Under the pieces are notes generated by a model. That model saw nothing but the letters and a program-made list of their open reading frames with translations, did no database searches and was not told the DNA's origin. From Verrucomicrobiia bacterium (GTDB lineage: Bacteria; Verrucomicrobiota; Verrucomicrobiia; Limisphaerales; UBA9464): a stretch of DNA of 64,000 bases. The translations under genes were made by a program, and so were the position numbers. Location: NCBI GenBank assembly GCA_019634635.1, contig JAHCBB010000004.1, positions 1-64,000 on the forward strand, given 5' to 3'. This document shows, one piece after another, positions 1 through 8,990 of the stretch. Position 1 is the stretch's first letter; each line of letters opens with the position of its first letter.

Positions 1-30
1 TCCCCGTCATTCCTCACTCATTCCGCCTTC

Positions 31-618
31 ATGCATGCGCGCTGTGGAGAGGTCGAGGCCGTGCCTGTCCTGATCCGTCGCGTGGCGGGCGTTGTTGCTC
101 CCGGGCTACGCCTGCGCGTGCCTCGCCCGATACGGGTCAAGCGTGATGAAGTGTTGCGTCCGGAAAAACTCGGGCGCGCCGTTGAGCTTGCGGCGAGACA
201 AGCCGGAAGAAACGGAGCGATATTCCTCCTGATTAATGCCGACGACGATTGCCCCGCAGCGCTGGCCCCGGCGATCCTCAGACAGGCGACGGAAGCCAGA
301 AGTGACATGCTCATCGGGGTGGTGTTGGCGAAATGCGAGTACGAGGCCTGGATTCTTGCCGCGGCCGAATCCCTCCGCGGCCATCGGACTCTCGCCAGAG
401 ATTTGTCGAGCCCCGGCAACCCGGAGGCCATCCGTGGCGCCAAGCAATGGCTCAGCCGTCACATGACCGGGCCGCACGGCTACACGGAGACCCTCGATCA
501 AGCCGCGCTGACGAATGCCCTCGACCTGAACGCCGCCCGCCGCGCGAGTTCCTTCGACAAGTGTTACAGAGAGCTGGAGCGGATTCTGTTCGCACTGGGA
601 CCCGCCCACCACGCGTGA
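31..618 (+). CDS. DUF4276 family protein, 5' end degenerate or cut by window edge
   Basis: Recognised from the family pattern: GEVEAVPVLIRR near the N-terminus, an acidic ADDDCP motif near residue 70, AKCEYEAWILAAAESLRG in the middle, then GAKQWL, DQAAL and SFDKCYREL. At 195 aa it is close to the usual length. Family members normally begin with an EGHGE segment holding an acidic residue that may be catalytic (TOPRIM-like, inferred). Here that position reads ARCGE, so the first Glu and the His are missing. None of the three upstream frames to base 1 encodes the missing segment, although this frame stays open to the window edge, so an earlier start cannot be excluded. DUF4276 genes often sit beside an AAA ATPase in defence-like pairs; any partner would lie outside the window. 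Function unknown; the copy may be inactive. Confidence 0.6.
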   Translation: MHARCGEVEAVPVLIRRVAGVVAPGLRLRVPRPIRVKRDEVLRPEKLGRAVELAARQAGRNGAIFLLINADDDCPAALAPAILRQATEARSDMLIGVVLAKCEYEAWILAAAESLRGHRTLARDLSSPGNPEAIRGAKQWLSRHMTGPHGYTETLDQAALTNALDLNAARRASSFDKCYRELERILFALGPAHHA

Positions 619-972
619 TTGAGCCCGGGGCTGCTGACAGGCCGTGAGGGCACTTCCGGGATGTCATGTTCCGGCAGGAGCCGGGCCAGGGTCGGTGACG
701 GAAGTCTCCTCGGACGTGGCCATCTGGCGCACCTCGCCCTTGGCCTAGTGCAGTTCGCGAACGGAAACGGACTTCATGTGACCCGGCGTGTCACCAGCGG
801 AGGCCGGGTCATGCGGCCGGTCGTTCATCAAGTTTCGAGAGGAGAAGGTGGAGTTGGCCGCACGTTCCAGTCGCCTTGCTGGACACTTCGGGGGCTTTCT
901 GGGAATGGCGTCCAACAGCGGTTTGGGTGGTTGCCAGGATGTGGTGCCGGCTCGTGCACTTGTGACGTGCCG
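619..972. other. Intergenic stretch, nothing recognised
   Basis: These 354 bases lie between the DUF4276 stop and the stop of the reverse-strand dehydrogenase, so the flanking genes converge. Small open frames are present, but none has a recognisable family, a convincing start context or continuity. No strong hairpin with a T tract was noticed. Confidence 0.5.
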
Positions 973-2727
973 TTACTCCGCCTGGACCTCATCGAACCGC
1001 GATTCGGCGAAATCCAGCCGGTAAATCATGCCTTCGTAGCCAACGGCGTAGAGCTGGCCCGCATCGTCGGTGCCGAACGAGACCAGGGATTGGGGAAGCA
1101 CCCCGAGCTGACGGACGGCTTTCAACACCCCGTTTTCCTGAGTGATACCGAATAGGATCCGGGAGGTGAAGTCACCGCACACATAGACGCCATCAAATGA
1201 GGACTGGGGGTCACCGCGATACACGTAACCACCGGTGACCGAGTTGCCGAATTTTCGGCGGTAGGCGAACACGGGCGGCGTGAAGGTCCGTCCGGCGACG
1301 CGATGCTGGTTGGAGAACGGTTCGAACCCCTCAAAAACGTTCCAGCCGTGATTCTCGCCACGCCGGATCAGGGCCACCTCCTCGGCCCGGTCCTGTCCGA
1401 CATCCGCGAGCCAGAGGTCGCCGGTCAGGCGGTCGAAGCTGAAGCGCCAGGGATTGCGCAGTCCGTAGGCCCAGATTTCCGGACGGACCTCCGGCCGGCC
1501 GATGAACGGGTTGTCGGCGGGGACGGCGTACTCGAGTCCGGGATCCCGATGGTCCACGTCGAGGCGCAGCATCTTGCCGAGGAGCAGGCTCAGGTCCTGG
1601 GCGTGGCCGTTGGGATCGTGGTGCGGACCGGTGTCGCCCATCGCGAAATAGAGGAAGCCGTCGGGGCCGAACTCCAGCCAGCCGCCGCTGTGGTCCTCGG
1701 CGACGCTGTGGATCTTGATGAGGCGGCGCGGCGGCCTGCCGGAGTCGCCCAGGAAGTCCCCGGAAAATTCCCTCTCCACAACAACGGTCGCGACCGTCCC
1801 CTCCTCAAAGACCTGGTGCTGGAGGTAATACCTCCGGTTCTCCCGGAACTTCGGATGGAAGGCGACACCCAGCAGGCCGTTGGGCCCGCGTTCGTAGAAG
1901 ACTTGCCCGGTGAGGTCACTGAAGACAGATCGCTGCTCGCCGGCCGCGGTCTTCCGGGCGAGCCAGATCAGCCCGGTCTGGTGCAGGACCAGGAAGGTGT
2001 CGGGAGCACCGGGCACCTGCACGAACGCCGTGAGCCCGCTTTGGGCGCGGGTTCGCGGCACCGTGAAGGAGCCTTCGAAGAACGGCTCCAGTCCGATGGG
2101 CCTGGCAATCCCGGGAATGCGTGCCGGCATTCCGCGGTTGCTGACTTGCGTGTTCTCCGGCTGGCGCAGCGTGGTCAGGTATTCGATGAGGTCGGTGAAC
2201 TCCTGGAGCGATAAACCCTCATGCAACCCTTCCGGCATCAGCGACACGTGGCTGCCGTCCTGCCGCTCGATGTCGCCCCGGGCGATGCGCACCAGGATTC
2301 CGTCCCCACCCATCAGTTGCACGGCGGTGTCGTCCGCCTGCTTCAGGACCCCCTGGAACGACGCGCCCTCCCGGGTCTCGAGGGTCACCGTGCCGTAACC
2401 CGGAGCGATGCTTGCCGAGGGCAGCAGCACCGCCTCGATCAGGTCACGGCGCGTGAAGGCATCGCCGGCCGCGAACAGGTCCGGTCCGGCCCTGGAGGCC
2501 CCGCCGTCGGTCGAGTGACATTTTGCGCAGGCGAGCTTCGGTTCGTCGGCGAAGAGCCGCGCCCCCTGGGCGGCGTCACCTTCACGGGTCAACGCGTGTT
2601 GGCGGTACTCTTCCAGACGGGGCCCCCCGGCTGCTCCCGACCCGGCAGGCGTTTGGGCGGTTCCGCCAAGGCTCAGCACACCGGCCAGCGCAAGCGTGAG
2701 TCCGAGGCGGAGATCATTCCGTGTCAC
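973..2727 (-). CDS. Secreted cytochrome c / glucose-sorbosone dehydrogenase fusion
   Basis: A 584-aa protein read from GTG at 2727. Longer frames upstream run through low-complexity sequence, whereas this start gives a clean signal peptide (Arg-rich start, then LTLALAGVLSLGGTAQ). Residues about 45-190 form a heme-binding domain with a CAKCH motif (Cys67, Cys70, His71), resembling the c-type domains found in Planctomycetota and Verrucomicrobiota. Residues about 225-575 are a six-bladed soluble glucose/sorbosone dehydrogenase propeller with GLLGVAFHPKF, GGWLEFGPDGFLY, GLRNPWRFSFD and GENHGWNVFEG. Expected role: oxidation of a sugar or aldose outside the cytoplasm, with electrons passed to the fused heme. 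The substrate cannot be read from sequence. It lies 134 bases downstream of another reverse-strand propeller gene and may be cotranscribed with it. Confidence 0.8.
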   Translation of the reverse strand: MTRNDLRLGLTLALAGVLSLGGTAQTPAGSGAAGGPRLEEYRQHALTREGDAAQGARLFADEPKLACAKCHSTDGGASRAGPDLFAAGDAFTRRDLIEAVLLPSASIAPGYGTVTLETREGASFQGVLKQADDTAVQLMGGDGILVRIARGDIERQDGSHVSLMPEGLHEGLSLQEFTDLIEYLTTLRQPENTQVSNRGMPARIPGIARPIGLEPFFEGSFTVPRTRAQSGLTAFVQVPGAPDTFLVLHQTGLIWLARKTAAGEQRSVFSDLTGQVFYERGPNGLLGVAFHPKFRENRRYYLQHQVFEEGTVATVVVEREFSGDFLGDSGRPPRRLIKIHSVAEDHSGGWLEFGPDGFLYFAMGDTGPHHDPNGHAQDLSLLLGKMLRLDVDHRDPGLEYAVPADNPFIGRPEVRPEIWAYGLRNPWRFSFDRLTGDLWLADVGQDRAEEVALIRRGENHGWNVFEGFEPFSNQHRVAGRTFTPPVFAYRRKFGNSVTGGYVYRGDPQSSFDGVYVCGDFTSRILFGITQENGVLKAVRQLGVLPQSLVSFGTDDAGQLYAVGYEGMIYRLDFAESRFDEVQAE

Positions 2728-2861
2728 GGCGTTCAAAGGCTTCCCCGGGCGGTGGACATTGCGGCAGCGGTCGAAGCCTGAATCTGTGCCGGGGCGACCG
2801 GGGAAGACAACGGGATTTGCGAACGGGCGAGCGCGTGTGGGGCACACGCGTTGCGGGCACC

Positions 2862-4226
2862 TTATCGGGATTCCCGCAGGCAGTAGAGGTGGTCGCTGGT
2901 GCGGAGGAACAGGCGGTCGCCCGCGATGGCGGGGGTGGCCATGCACATCGCGTCGAGCGAATTCACGTGTTCGAGCTGATACGTGTCCCCGGCGGTGACC
3001 ACGTAGGTGTCCCCGTCCTCGCTCAGGCAGAACACGCGGCCGCGGTAGGCCCAGGGCGACGCGGTGAAGGCGGCCGTGCCGTCGGCTTTCAAGCGTTGCT
3101 TGTCGTAAAGTTCACGCCCGGTTTTCGCGTCGCGGCAATTCAGAAAGCCGAAATCCCACAGCACGTAGAACCGTCCGTCGTCGGCCAGCGCCGAGGGATT
3201 GTAGGGCGACGCATTCGGCTCCATCCACGCCACGAGGCGGCTTTCGCGGGCGTCGTCCGGCAGCGTCAGGTCCCCCGCGCCGCCGGGCCGCACGGCGTAG
3301 ACCGGCTTGTTGGGCTTGAGGTTGTCGCCGACGTAGCCGGCGCAAAGGTACAGCAGTCCGTCGGCGGCGAACGGCGTCGGGATGACAATCGTGGACAGGC
3401 CCCTCAGGTGCCAGAGCAGCCCGCCCTCGAGGTCGTAGCTCCGGACCCGGTTGCGGCCGGGCACGACGAGTTCCGTGCGTTGCGGATGCTGCCAGACGAA
3501 GGGCGTGGCGAAATTGCTCGGCTCGTCGCGCGCCACGCGCCAGAGCTCGTTGCCGGTGCGCTTGTCGAAGGCGGCGAGGAAGGACGCCTCCTCGTTGTCG
3601 TTCACCACGTAGACGCGATCGCCGTGCAGCACCGGCGAGGCGGACGTGCCCCAGCCGTAGCGCATCTTGCGCGGCTCAAACTTCCGGGACCAGACGATGC
3701 CTCCCTCGAAATCGAGACAGTACAATCCGAGGGAGCCGAAGAGCACATAGAGGCGTTCCCCGTCGGTCGCCGGCGTTTCCGACGCGTAGCTGTTCTTGAC
3801 ATGGATGGGTGTGGCCGGTGGCGCCGCGTGGAGTTCCGTCGTCCACAGCGTCCTGCCGGAATCGCGGTCAACGCACAGCGTGAGCCACCGCTGGCGTGCG
3901 CTCGTCGGCTGATCCCGGTCGCCGCCGAAATAGAGTCCCTTCCTGGGCGGTTCCAGTTCGCCCTCGCTGACGGCGGTGGTCAGGAACACCCGGTGGCCCC
4001 AGACGATGGGTGAGGACCAGCCGCGGCCGGGTATCTCCGTGCGCCAGGCGACGTTGGTGTCGGCGCCCCATACCAACGGGAGCCGGTCCGAGGTGCCGAT
4101 CCCGCGGCTGTCCGCACCGCGGAACTGCGGCCAGTGGGTCTGGGCGCCGGCCGTGGGGGCGGGCGTCACGGCCAGGAGCAGGCCGGACAGCCCGGCGGCG
4201 AATCGGCAACGGGAGGCGGCGGACAT
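2862..4226 (-). CDS. Secreted PQQ-like beta-propeller repeat protein
   Basis: A 454-aa protein with an N-terminal signal peptide (about residues 1-28, ending TAGAQ) followed by WPQFRG, the usual opening of the large Verrucomicrobiota/Planctomycetota propeller family. Several WD/PQQ-like blades follow, each with a pattern such as GDRVYVVNDNEEASFLAAFDKRTGNELWR. The fold is the one used by BamB and quinoprotein dehydrogenases, but the Trp-rich cofactor-binding features of true PQQ enzymes are not obvious, so it may be a structural or binding protein. It lies directly upstream of the cytochrome/dehydrogenase fusion on the same strand. Substrate and partners unknown. Confidence 0.75.
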   Translation of the reverse strand: MSAASRCRFAAGLSGLLLAVTPAPTAGAQTHWPQFRGADSRGIGTSDRLPLVWGADTNVAWRTEIPGRGWSSPIVWGHRVFLTTAVSEGELEPPRKGLYFGGDRDQPTSARQRWLTLCVDRDSGRTLWTTELHAAPPATPIHVKNSYASETPATDGERLYVLFGSLGLYCLDFEGGIVWSRKFEPRKMRYGWGTSASPVLHGDRVYVVNDNEEASFLAAFDKRTGNELWRVARDEPSNFATPFVWQHPQRTELVVPGRNRVRSYDLEGGLLWHLRGLSTIVIPTPFAADGLLYLCAGYVGDNLKPNKPVYAVRPGGAGDLTLPDDARESRLVAWMEPNASPYNPSALADDGRFYVLWDFGFLNCRDAKTGRELYDKQRLKADGTAAFTASPWAYRGRVFCLSEDGDTYVVTAGDTYQLEHVNSLDAMCMATPAIAGDRLFLRTSDHLYCLRESR

Positions 4227-4530
4227 GCACTCTGCCTACGGGTTCCGGCCGGTCATGGCAATGCAGCAACGCGGGGGATCGTTTCCTTCCAAGGGATGCC
4301 CAGATCCCGGCCCTGTTCCTGCGGGCGCCTCGAAATCGCGAGGCGCCGTTGGCGGGAGTTGGCTCTGGATATCGAGGCTCCGGCGGAATTCGAAGAAGGG
4401 GTGTGCCCGTGCGTCGGGCGGGGACGCGCGTCCGCCCGCAGTGCCCCCGTCACCGGGATGCACGGCGACCGCAGTGGCGGATGCTTTTCTTGTTCCCCCA
4501 CGGTGAGGGGGTTCGCATGATCTCCGGCCT
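4227..4530. other. Divergent intergenic region with GC-rich hairpins
   Basis: These 304 bases separate the reverse-strand propeller gene from the forward epimerase. A perfect 9-bp hairpin lies at 4324-4347 (arms GGCGCCTCG and CGAGGCGCC, 6-base loop). A smaller CCCCC/GGGGG hairpin lies just ahead of the epimerase start. No convincing sigma-70 promoter was identified. The overlapping small frames look like composition artefacts. Confidence 0.45.
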
Positions 4531-5787
4531 GTGAATGCACCCGTCCCACTGGGACTCAGGAAATCGTTCGGCTTTGGAGACCGGCTCGGCCTGGCCACGC
4601 CCGGCCATCTGGCGGCCGCGCGGCGGTTTCCGGAGTTCGCACCGGTGTTCGCCCAGCAGTCCATTCGCGAGATGACCCGCACCCGGCGGACGCCCGCTGA
4701 AGTGATGGCGGCCGCCGTCAACGCCCTGAAGGCCGCGGGCCATGGGGAGCCGTGGGGTGCGGACGGGGATCATTTGAAGACCCCGGAGGACGTCGTCTCG
4801 GTGGCCGGGGCGGGCTTCTGCTTCTTCACGATTGACCCCAGCGCCCATGTGAACAATGCGGCCGACACCCTTGAGGAGGCGTCGTTGCAATCCGAGGTGG
4901 CCCGGCAGGAGGCCGACGGGTTGTACGAGGGATTTTCCTGGCGCGACTATTATCTGGATCGCGTGTTCACGGTAAGCAGCCGGCTGCCGCCCCTTCGGTT
5001 TGACGAGGAGTCGCTCCTGCGGGCGATGGTCAAGTACGGCCGGGCCACCGCCCATGCTGAGGTCCTCGGCCGGGCCATTGCGACGGCCTCGGGCGGCCGC
5101 GGCGAGGTGGAGGTGTCCGTGGACGAAACCGATTCCCCGACCTCGCCATTGGAGCACCTGTTCTTCGCCCTCGAATTGCAGCGCCGGGGTGTACCCAATC
5201 TCGTGAGCCTGGCGCCCCGGTTCGTCGGTGACTTTGAGAAGGGGGTGGATTACCGGGGCGATCTGGATCGGTTCGAGCGCGACCTTGAGGTCCACGCCGC
5301 CATCGCGCGATTTGCCGGCCCCTACAAGATCAGCATTCACAGCGGCTCCGACAAGTTCTCGGCCTATCCGGTGATCGGACGGGTGTGTCGGGAGCGGCTG
5401 CATGTGAAAACCGCCGGCACCAGTTACCTGGAAGCGCTCCGGGTGCTGGCGCGCGCCAACGCCCCGTTGTTTGGGGAGATCGCGGCCTATGCGCGGGGGC
5501 GCTTCGAGACCGACCGGGCCAGTTACCACATCTCGACCACTCCGGCCCAGGTGGCCGGTCTTCCCCCGTTCCGTGGCGGGACGGAGGAGGCGGCCTGGCT
5601 GGATGACGTCGCGGGGCGTCAGACACTGCACGTGACCTTCGGGTCGGTGCTGACCGCCGGATGTGACTCGCGGGGACGCCCGTTCAAGGAGGGAATTCTC
5701 GAGACGCTGGAGGCCAATGCGGCGCTGCATGTCGAATTGCTCGAGGCGCACTTCGTGAAGCACCTGTCGCTGCTGCAGGCCGGTTGA
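4531..5787 (+). CDS. uxaE: Tagaturonate epimerase, N-terminally short form
   Basis: A 418-aa protein, GTG start, matching the UxaE tagaturonate/fructuronate epimerase family by a run of motifs: FGFGDRLGLATPGHL, FAQQSIREMTRT, GADGDHLKTPEDV, FTIDPSAHV, VSVDETDSPTSPLEH, KGVDYRGDL, KISIHSGSDKFSAYP and HVKTAGTSYLEA. UxaE interconverts D-tagaturonate and D-fructuronate, allowing galacturonate to enter the glucuronate branch. The recalled Thermotoga enzyme has roughly 80 more residues before the FGTGDRLG motif. This protein begins almost at that motif, so an N-terminal domain is missing or never existed here. The downstream ABC-F gene starts 6 bases after the stop, so the two are probably cotranscribed. 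No other uronate genes are adjacent, though xylulokinase lies about 39 kb away. Confidence 0.85.
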   Translation: MNAPVPLGLRKSFGFGDRLGLATPGHLAAARRFPEFAPVFAQQSIREMTRTRRTPAEVMAAAVNALKAAGHGEPWGADGDHLKTPEDVVSVAGAGFCFFTIDPSAHVNNAADTLEEASLQSEVARQEADGLYEGFSWRDYYLDRVFTVSSRLPPLRFDEESLLRAMVKYGRATAHAEVLGRAIATASGGRGEVEVSVDETDSPTSPLEHLFFALELQRRGVPNLVSLAPRFVGDFEKGVDYRGDLDRFERDLEVHAAIARFAGPYKISIHSGSDKFSAYPVIGRVCRERLHVKTAGTSYLEALRVLARANAPLFGEIAAYARGRFETDRASYHISTTPAQVAGLPPFRGGTEEAAWLDDVAGRQTLHVTFGSVLTAGCDSRGRPFKEGILETLEANAALHVELLEAHFVKHLSLLQAG

Positions 5788-5793
5788 TCCGTC

Positions 5794-7686
5794 ATGTTCA
5801 CCCTCACGGAAGTGTCCAAGTCCTTCGGCGGGCGGACCCTGTTCGAGGACGTCACGCTGACGCTCAACCGCACCGACCGTCTCGGGCTGGTGGGGCCGAA
5901 CGGCGCCGGGAAGTCCACGCTGTTCAAGATGGTCCTGGGCCAGGAGGAGCCGACGACGGGACGCATCACGTCCCAGCGTGGGACCACGGTGGGATTTCTG
6001 CCGCAGGAGAATGCGCCGGTGGGTTCCCAGACCGTGCTGGAGCTGGCGACGCGCCACCTGGAGGACGACGGCTACGGGTCTGTGGACGGCGCCCAGGTGG
6101 CGCAGGCCAAACGCATCCTCAAGGGGCTCGCGTTTCGCGACAGCGACCATGACCGTCCGGCCCGGGAGCTCAGCGGCGGCTGGGTCATGCGGGCCCACCT
6201 GGCGCGTCTGCTGGTGCAGGAGCCGGACCTGCTGATGCTGGACGAGCCGACCAACCACCTGGATCTCGAGACCCTGCTCTGGTTTCAGGAGTACCTGAAG
6301 GACTACCCCGGGGGCATCGTGTTGATCTCGCATGACCGCGAGTTCCTCAACCAGTTGGTCACGGGCATTCTGGAGCTGCGGAGCGGACGGCTCTACAGCT
6401 ACTCCGGCAACTTCGACGCCTTCCTAGAACAGCGGGAGGCGCGGGCGCAGCAGCAACGGGCGGCCTTCAAGAACCAGCAACGGGAGATCGCGCGGCTGCA
6501 GGAGTTTGCGGACCGGTTCCGCGCCAAGGCGAGCAAGGCCAGCCAGGCGCAGGCGAAACTGAAGCAGATTGCCCGGATGGACCGCGTCGAGGCGCCGGAG
6601 GCGGCGGCGGGCACGGTGGACTTCGCGTTTCCCCAGCCGGAGTCCAGCGGACAGCGCGTCATCACCCTGAAGGGCGTGCACTTTGCCTACGGCGAACATG
6701 TGGTGTACCGCGGGCTGGATTTTCAGGCGGAGCGCGGGGACCGCACGGTGCTGGTCGGCCCCAACGGCGCCGGGAAATCCACCCTGATCAAGCTGCTGGC
6801 GGGCGTGCTGCGGCCGCAGGCGGGGACTCGGGACATCGGGCTGCGCGTGAAGATCGGCTACTTCTCCCAGTACCGTAGTGAAATGCTCGATGCCAGCCGC
6901 ACCGTGCTTGAGGAGGTGTTTGACACGCCGCGCCTGGTCCGGGAGACCGAGGTGCGGGCGTTGCTGGGGTGCTTTCTGTTCCGTGAGGACGACGTTCGAA
7001 AGCGCGTCGGCGTGTTGAGCGGCGGTGAGAAGAGCCGCCTGGCGCTGGTGAAACTGCTGCTGGACCCGCCCAATTTCCTGCTGATGGACGAGCCCACCAC
7101 CCATCTGGATATGGGGAGCATTGACGCCGTGATCGCCGCGCTTTCGGAATTCACCGGAACGCTCGTGTTCATCAGCCACGACGTGCATTTCATCCGGGCT
7201 CTGGCCACCCGCGTGGTCCATGTCAACGCGGGCCGGTTGACCCCCTACGCCGGCGGCTATGACTACTACCTGGAGAAATCGAAGGCGGTGTGCGCCCGGG
7301 CCGCCCTGACGTCCGGACTCCACAATGCGCGTCCGGCGGATGCGGTGCGCGCACCGGCACCGGCACCGCCACCGGCACCCGCGGTGTCCCGGGAGTCTCA
7401 GAAATCGCAAAAGGAACGGCGGGAACAGGCGGCCGAGACGCGTCGTCAACTGGCGGCGCAACGGCGGTTGGTGGCGGGCATTGAGGCCGACATCGCCCGA
7501 CTGGAGGAGCGCCAGGCGGCACTGGCGGGCGAATTGCAACTGCCGGAGACCTACGCGGCACCGGGACGCGCCGTGGCGGTGAACACGGAGTTGCGTCAAA
7601 TCGCTGCGGAGATCGGCTCCAAGACGACCGCCTGGGAAACGGCATCCGGCCGCCTGGAGTGGCTGGAACGTGAGTCGCAGGAGTGA
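5794..7686 (+). CDS. ABC-F family ATPase (ribosome-associated translation factor type)
   Basis: A 630-aa soluble protein with two ABC domains and no membrane segment, the ABC-F arrangement (Uup, EttA, YheS relatives). First domain: Walker A GPNGAGKST at 34-42, signature LSGGW, Walker B LLMLDEPTNHLD. Second domain: Walker A GPNGAGKST at 322-330, signature LSGGEKSRLALVKLLL, then LLMDEPTTHLD. The linker between them (about residues 205-270) is charged and helical. The C-terminal region (about 540-630) is a predicted coiled coil after a Pro/Ala-rich stretch (APAPAPPPAPA). Family members act on the ribosome, resolving stalled complexes or giving antibiotic protection; the subtype cannot be fixed from sequence. 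It follows the epimerase by 6 bases. Confidence 0.92.
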   Translation: MFTLTEVSKSFGGRTLFEDVTLTLNRTDRLGLVGPNGAGKSTLFKMVLGQEEPTTGRITSQRGTTVGFLPQENAPVGSQTVLELATRHLEDDGYGSVDGAQVAQAKRILKGLAFRDSDHDRPARELSGGWVMRAHLARLLVQEPDLLMLDEPTNHLDLETLLWFQEYLKDYPGGIVLISHDREFLNQLVTGILELRSGRLYSYSGNFDAFLEQREARAQQQRAAFKNQQREIARLQEFADRFRAKASKASQAQAKLKQIARMDRVEAPEAAAGTVDFAFPQPESSGQRVITLKGVHFAYGEHVVYRGLDFQAERGDRTVLVGPNGAGKSTLIKLLAGVLRPQAGTRDIGLRVKIGYFSQYRSEMLDASRTVLEEVFDTPRLVRETEVRALLGCFLFREDDVRKRVGVLSGGEKSRLALVKLLLDPPNFLLMDEPTTHLDMGSIDAVIAALSEFTGTLVFISHDVHFIRALATRVVHVNAGRLTPYAGGYDYYLEKSKAVCARAALTSGLHNARPADAVRAPAPAPPPAPAVSRESQKSQKERREQAAETRRQLAAQRRLVAGIEADIARLEERQAALAGELQLPETYAAPGRAVAVNTELRQIAAEIGSKTTAWETASGRLEWLERESQE

Positions 7687-7715
7687 CGCCGGGGCGGTAT
7701 CCGGCCGCTGCGCGG

Positions 7716-8975
7716 CTACAGCCGCCAGGCGACCAGTTCGCGGGGATCGCGGACGATCAGCAGTCCGTTGGCGACGGCCGGATGGCTGAACGTCTTCCCG
7801 CACACCTGGCGGCGCGACCGTTCCTCGTAGCGATCCGGACTGGCCCGGAGCACCAGCAGTTCCCCCAGGTCCGTGAGCACCAGCAGGTGGCCGTCCGCGA
7901 GGGCGATCGTCGAGGCGGCGTCGCCGAATCCAGGCTGCGACCACGCAATGCGGCCGGACTCGCGGACCACGCAAATATAGTCCTTGGAGGCCCCCAGTCC
8001 GTACAAATGGCCGCCCACGGCGACCGGGGAGGAGAGATTGATGCGCGCGTCGCGATTCAGCCAGACGTCGCCTGCGTGGAGCGTCGCGCCGTCCGGAAGA
8101 ATCCGTGTGGCGCGCAGGCCCGTGGTGTGGCTGGCATAATAGACGGTGTCGTCGAGGAGGATTGGGGTCAGGACGTTCCGATTGGCGCCGGTCTTGAACG
8201 GCAGACGCCACAGCAGGGCACCGTCCTCGGGCGCCACACCCATCAGGCCTTCGCACGTGACCGTCACGCACTGCCGGCGGCCGCCCGGCGCGCCCACCAC
8301 CGGCGATGCGAACGACGCGAGGTCGTTTTGCGATTTCCACAATTCCCGGCCGGTGTGCTTGTCGAAGGCCACCAGGCAGGCGCCGTTCGTGCTGCCGACC
8401 TGCACCAGGATGCGCTCGCCGTCCACGACCGGGGATCCGGTGTTCCCGCGCCGGCTCGCGGCGCCAATGTTCGACGCGCGATCCGCAACCCAGCGCATGC
8501 CATAGTCGCCGAAGTGGAACCGCCAGCGCAGGGAACCATCCCGCAGATCCAGGCATTGGAACTCACCCAGCGCGGTCTGGACGTACACCCGGTCGCCGTC
8601 CACGACCGGGGTGCAACGCGGGCCGGGTTCAAATTCATCGGAGAACACCGGACCCACCGTCACCGACCACCGGGGCGTGCCGGTTGCGACGTCCGCAGCA
8701 TGCGCCGTCTCCTGGTCTTGCACCGCGTCCAGCCACACCAGGGTGCCGGACGACACCACCGGCGAGGCGTATCCGCGGCCCACGGACCGGCGCCAGAGCG
8801 GTTCCTGGAGACCCTGGAGCGGGTCACGGTCCGCGGGAAGACGCTCTGCTGAGTGACCGTCGCGGTGCGGCCCGCGCCACTGGGGCCAGTCGGCGGCCGG
8901 CAGGGAGAGCAATGATCCCAACGCTGCCATCAGGGTGAGCAGCCGGGTAGGGGTGAGCTTGTGAACGTGGTCCAT
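7716..8975 (-). CDS. Secreted PQQ-like beta-propeller protein, BamB-like by context
   Basis: A 419-aa protein with a signal peptide ending near LSLPAADWPQWRG and repeated propeller blades (GDRVYVQTALGEFQCLDLRDGSLRW and ACLVAFDKHTGRELWK are clear ones). It is the last gene of a compact reverse-strand run whose other members resemble BamD and LptE, starting 15 bases after the LptE-like stop. BamB is an eight-bladed propeller with the same repeat type, so a BamB-like role in outer-membrane assembly is suggested by neighbours, not by a specific motif. There is no lipobox cysteine at the signal-peptide end, unlike typical BamB. The alternative is a general secreted propeller like the one at 2862-4226. 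Confidence 0.7.
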   Translation of the reverse strand: MDHVHKLTPTRLLTLMAALGSLLSLPAADWPQWRGPHRDGHSAERLPADRDPLQGLQEPLWRRSVGRGYASPVVSSGTLVWLDAVQDQETAHAADVATGTPRWSVTVGPVFSDEFEPGPRCTPVVDGDRVYVQTALGEFQCLDLRDGSLRWRFHFGDYGMRWVADRASNIGAASRRGNTGSPVVDGERILVQVGSTNGACLVAFDKHTGRELWKSQNDLASFASPVVGAPGGRRQCVTVTCEGLMGVAPEDGALLWRLPFKTGANRNVLTPILLDDTVYYASHTTGLRATRILPDGATLHAGDVWLNRDARINLSSPVAVGGHLYGLGASKDYICVVRESGRIAWSQPGFGDAASTIALADGHLLVLTDLGELLVLRASPDRYEERSRRQVCGKTFSHPAVANGLLIVRDPRELVAWRL

Positions 8976-8990
8976 GATGCCGTTCCCGGG

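Noticed and set aside
6424..8556. 710-aa reverse frame overlapping ABC-F and the propeller gene
   Set aside because: Crosses two confident genes, no family pattern.
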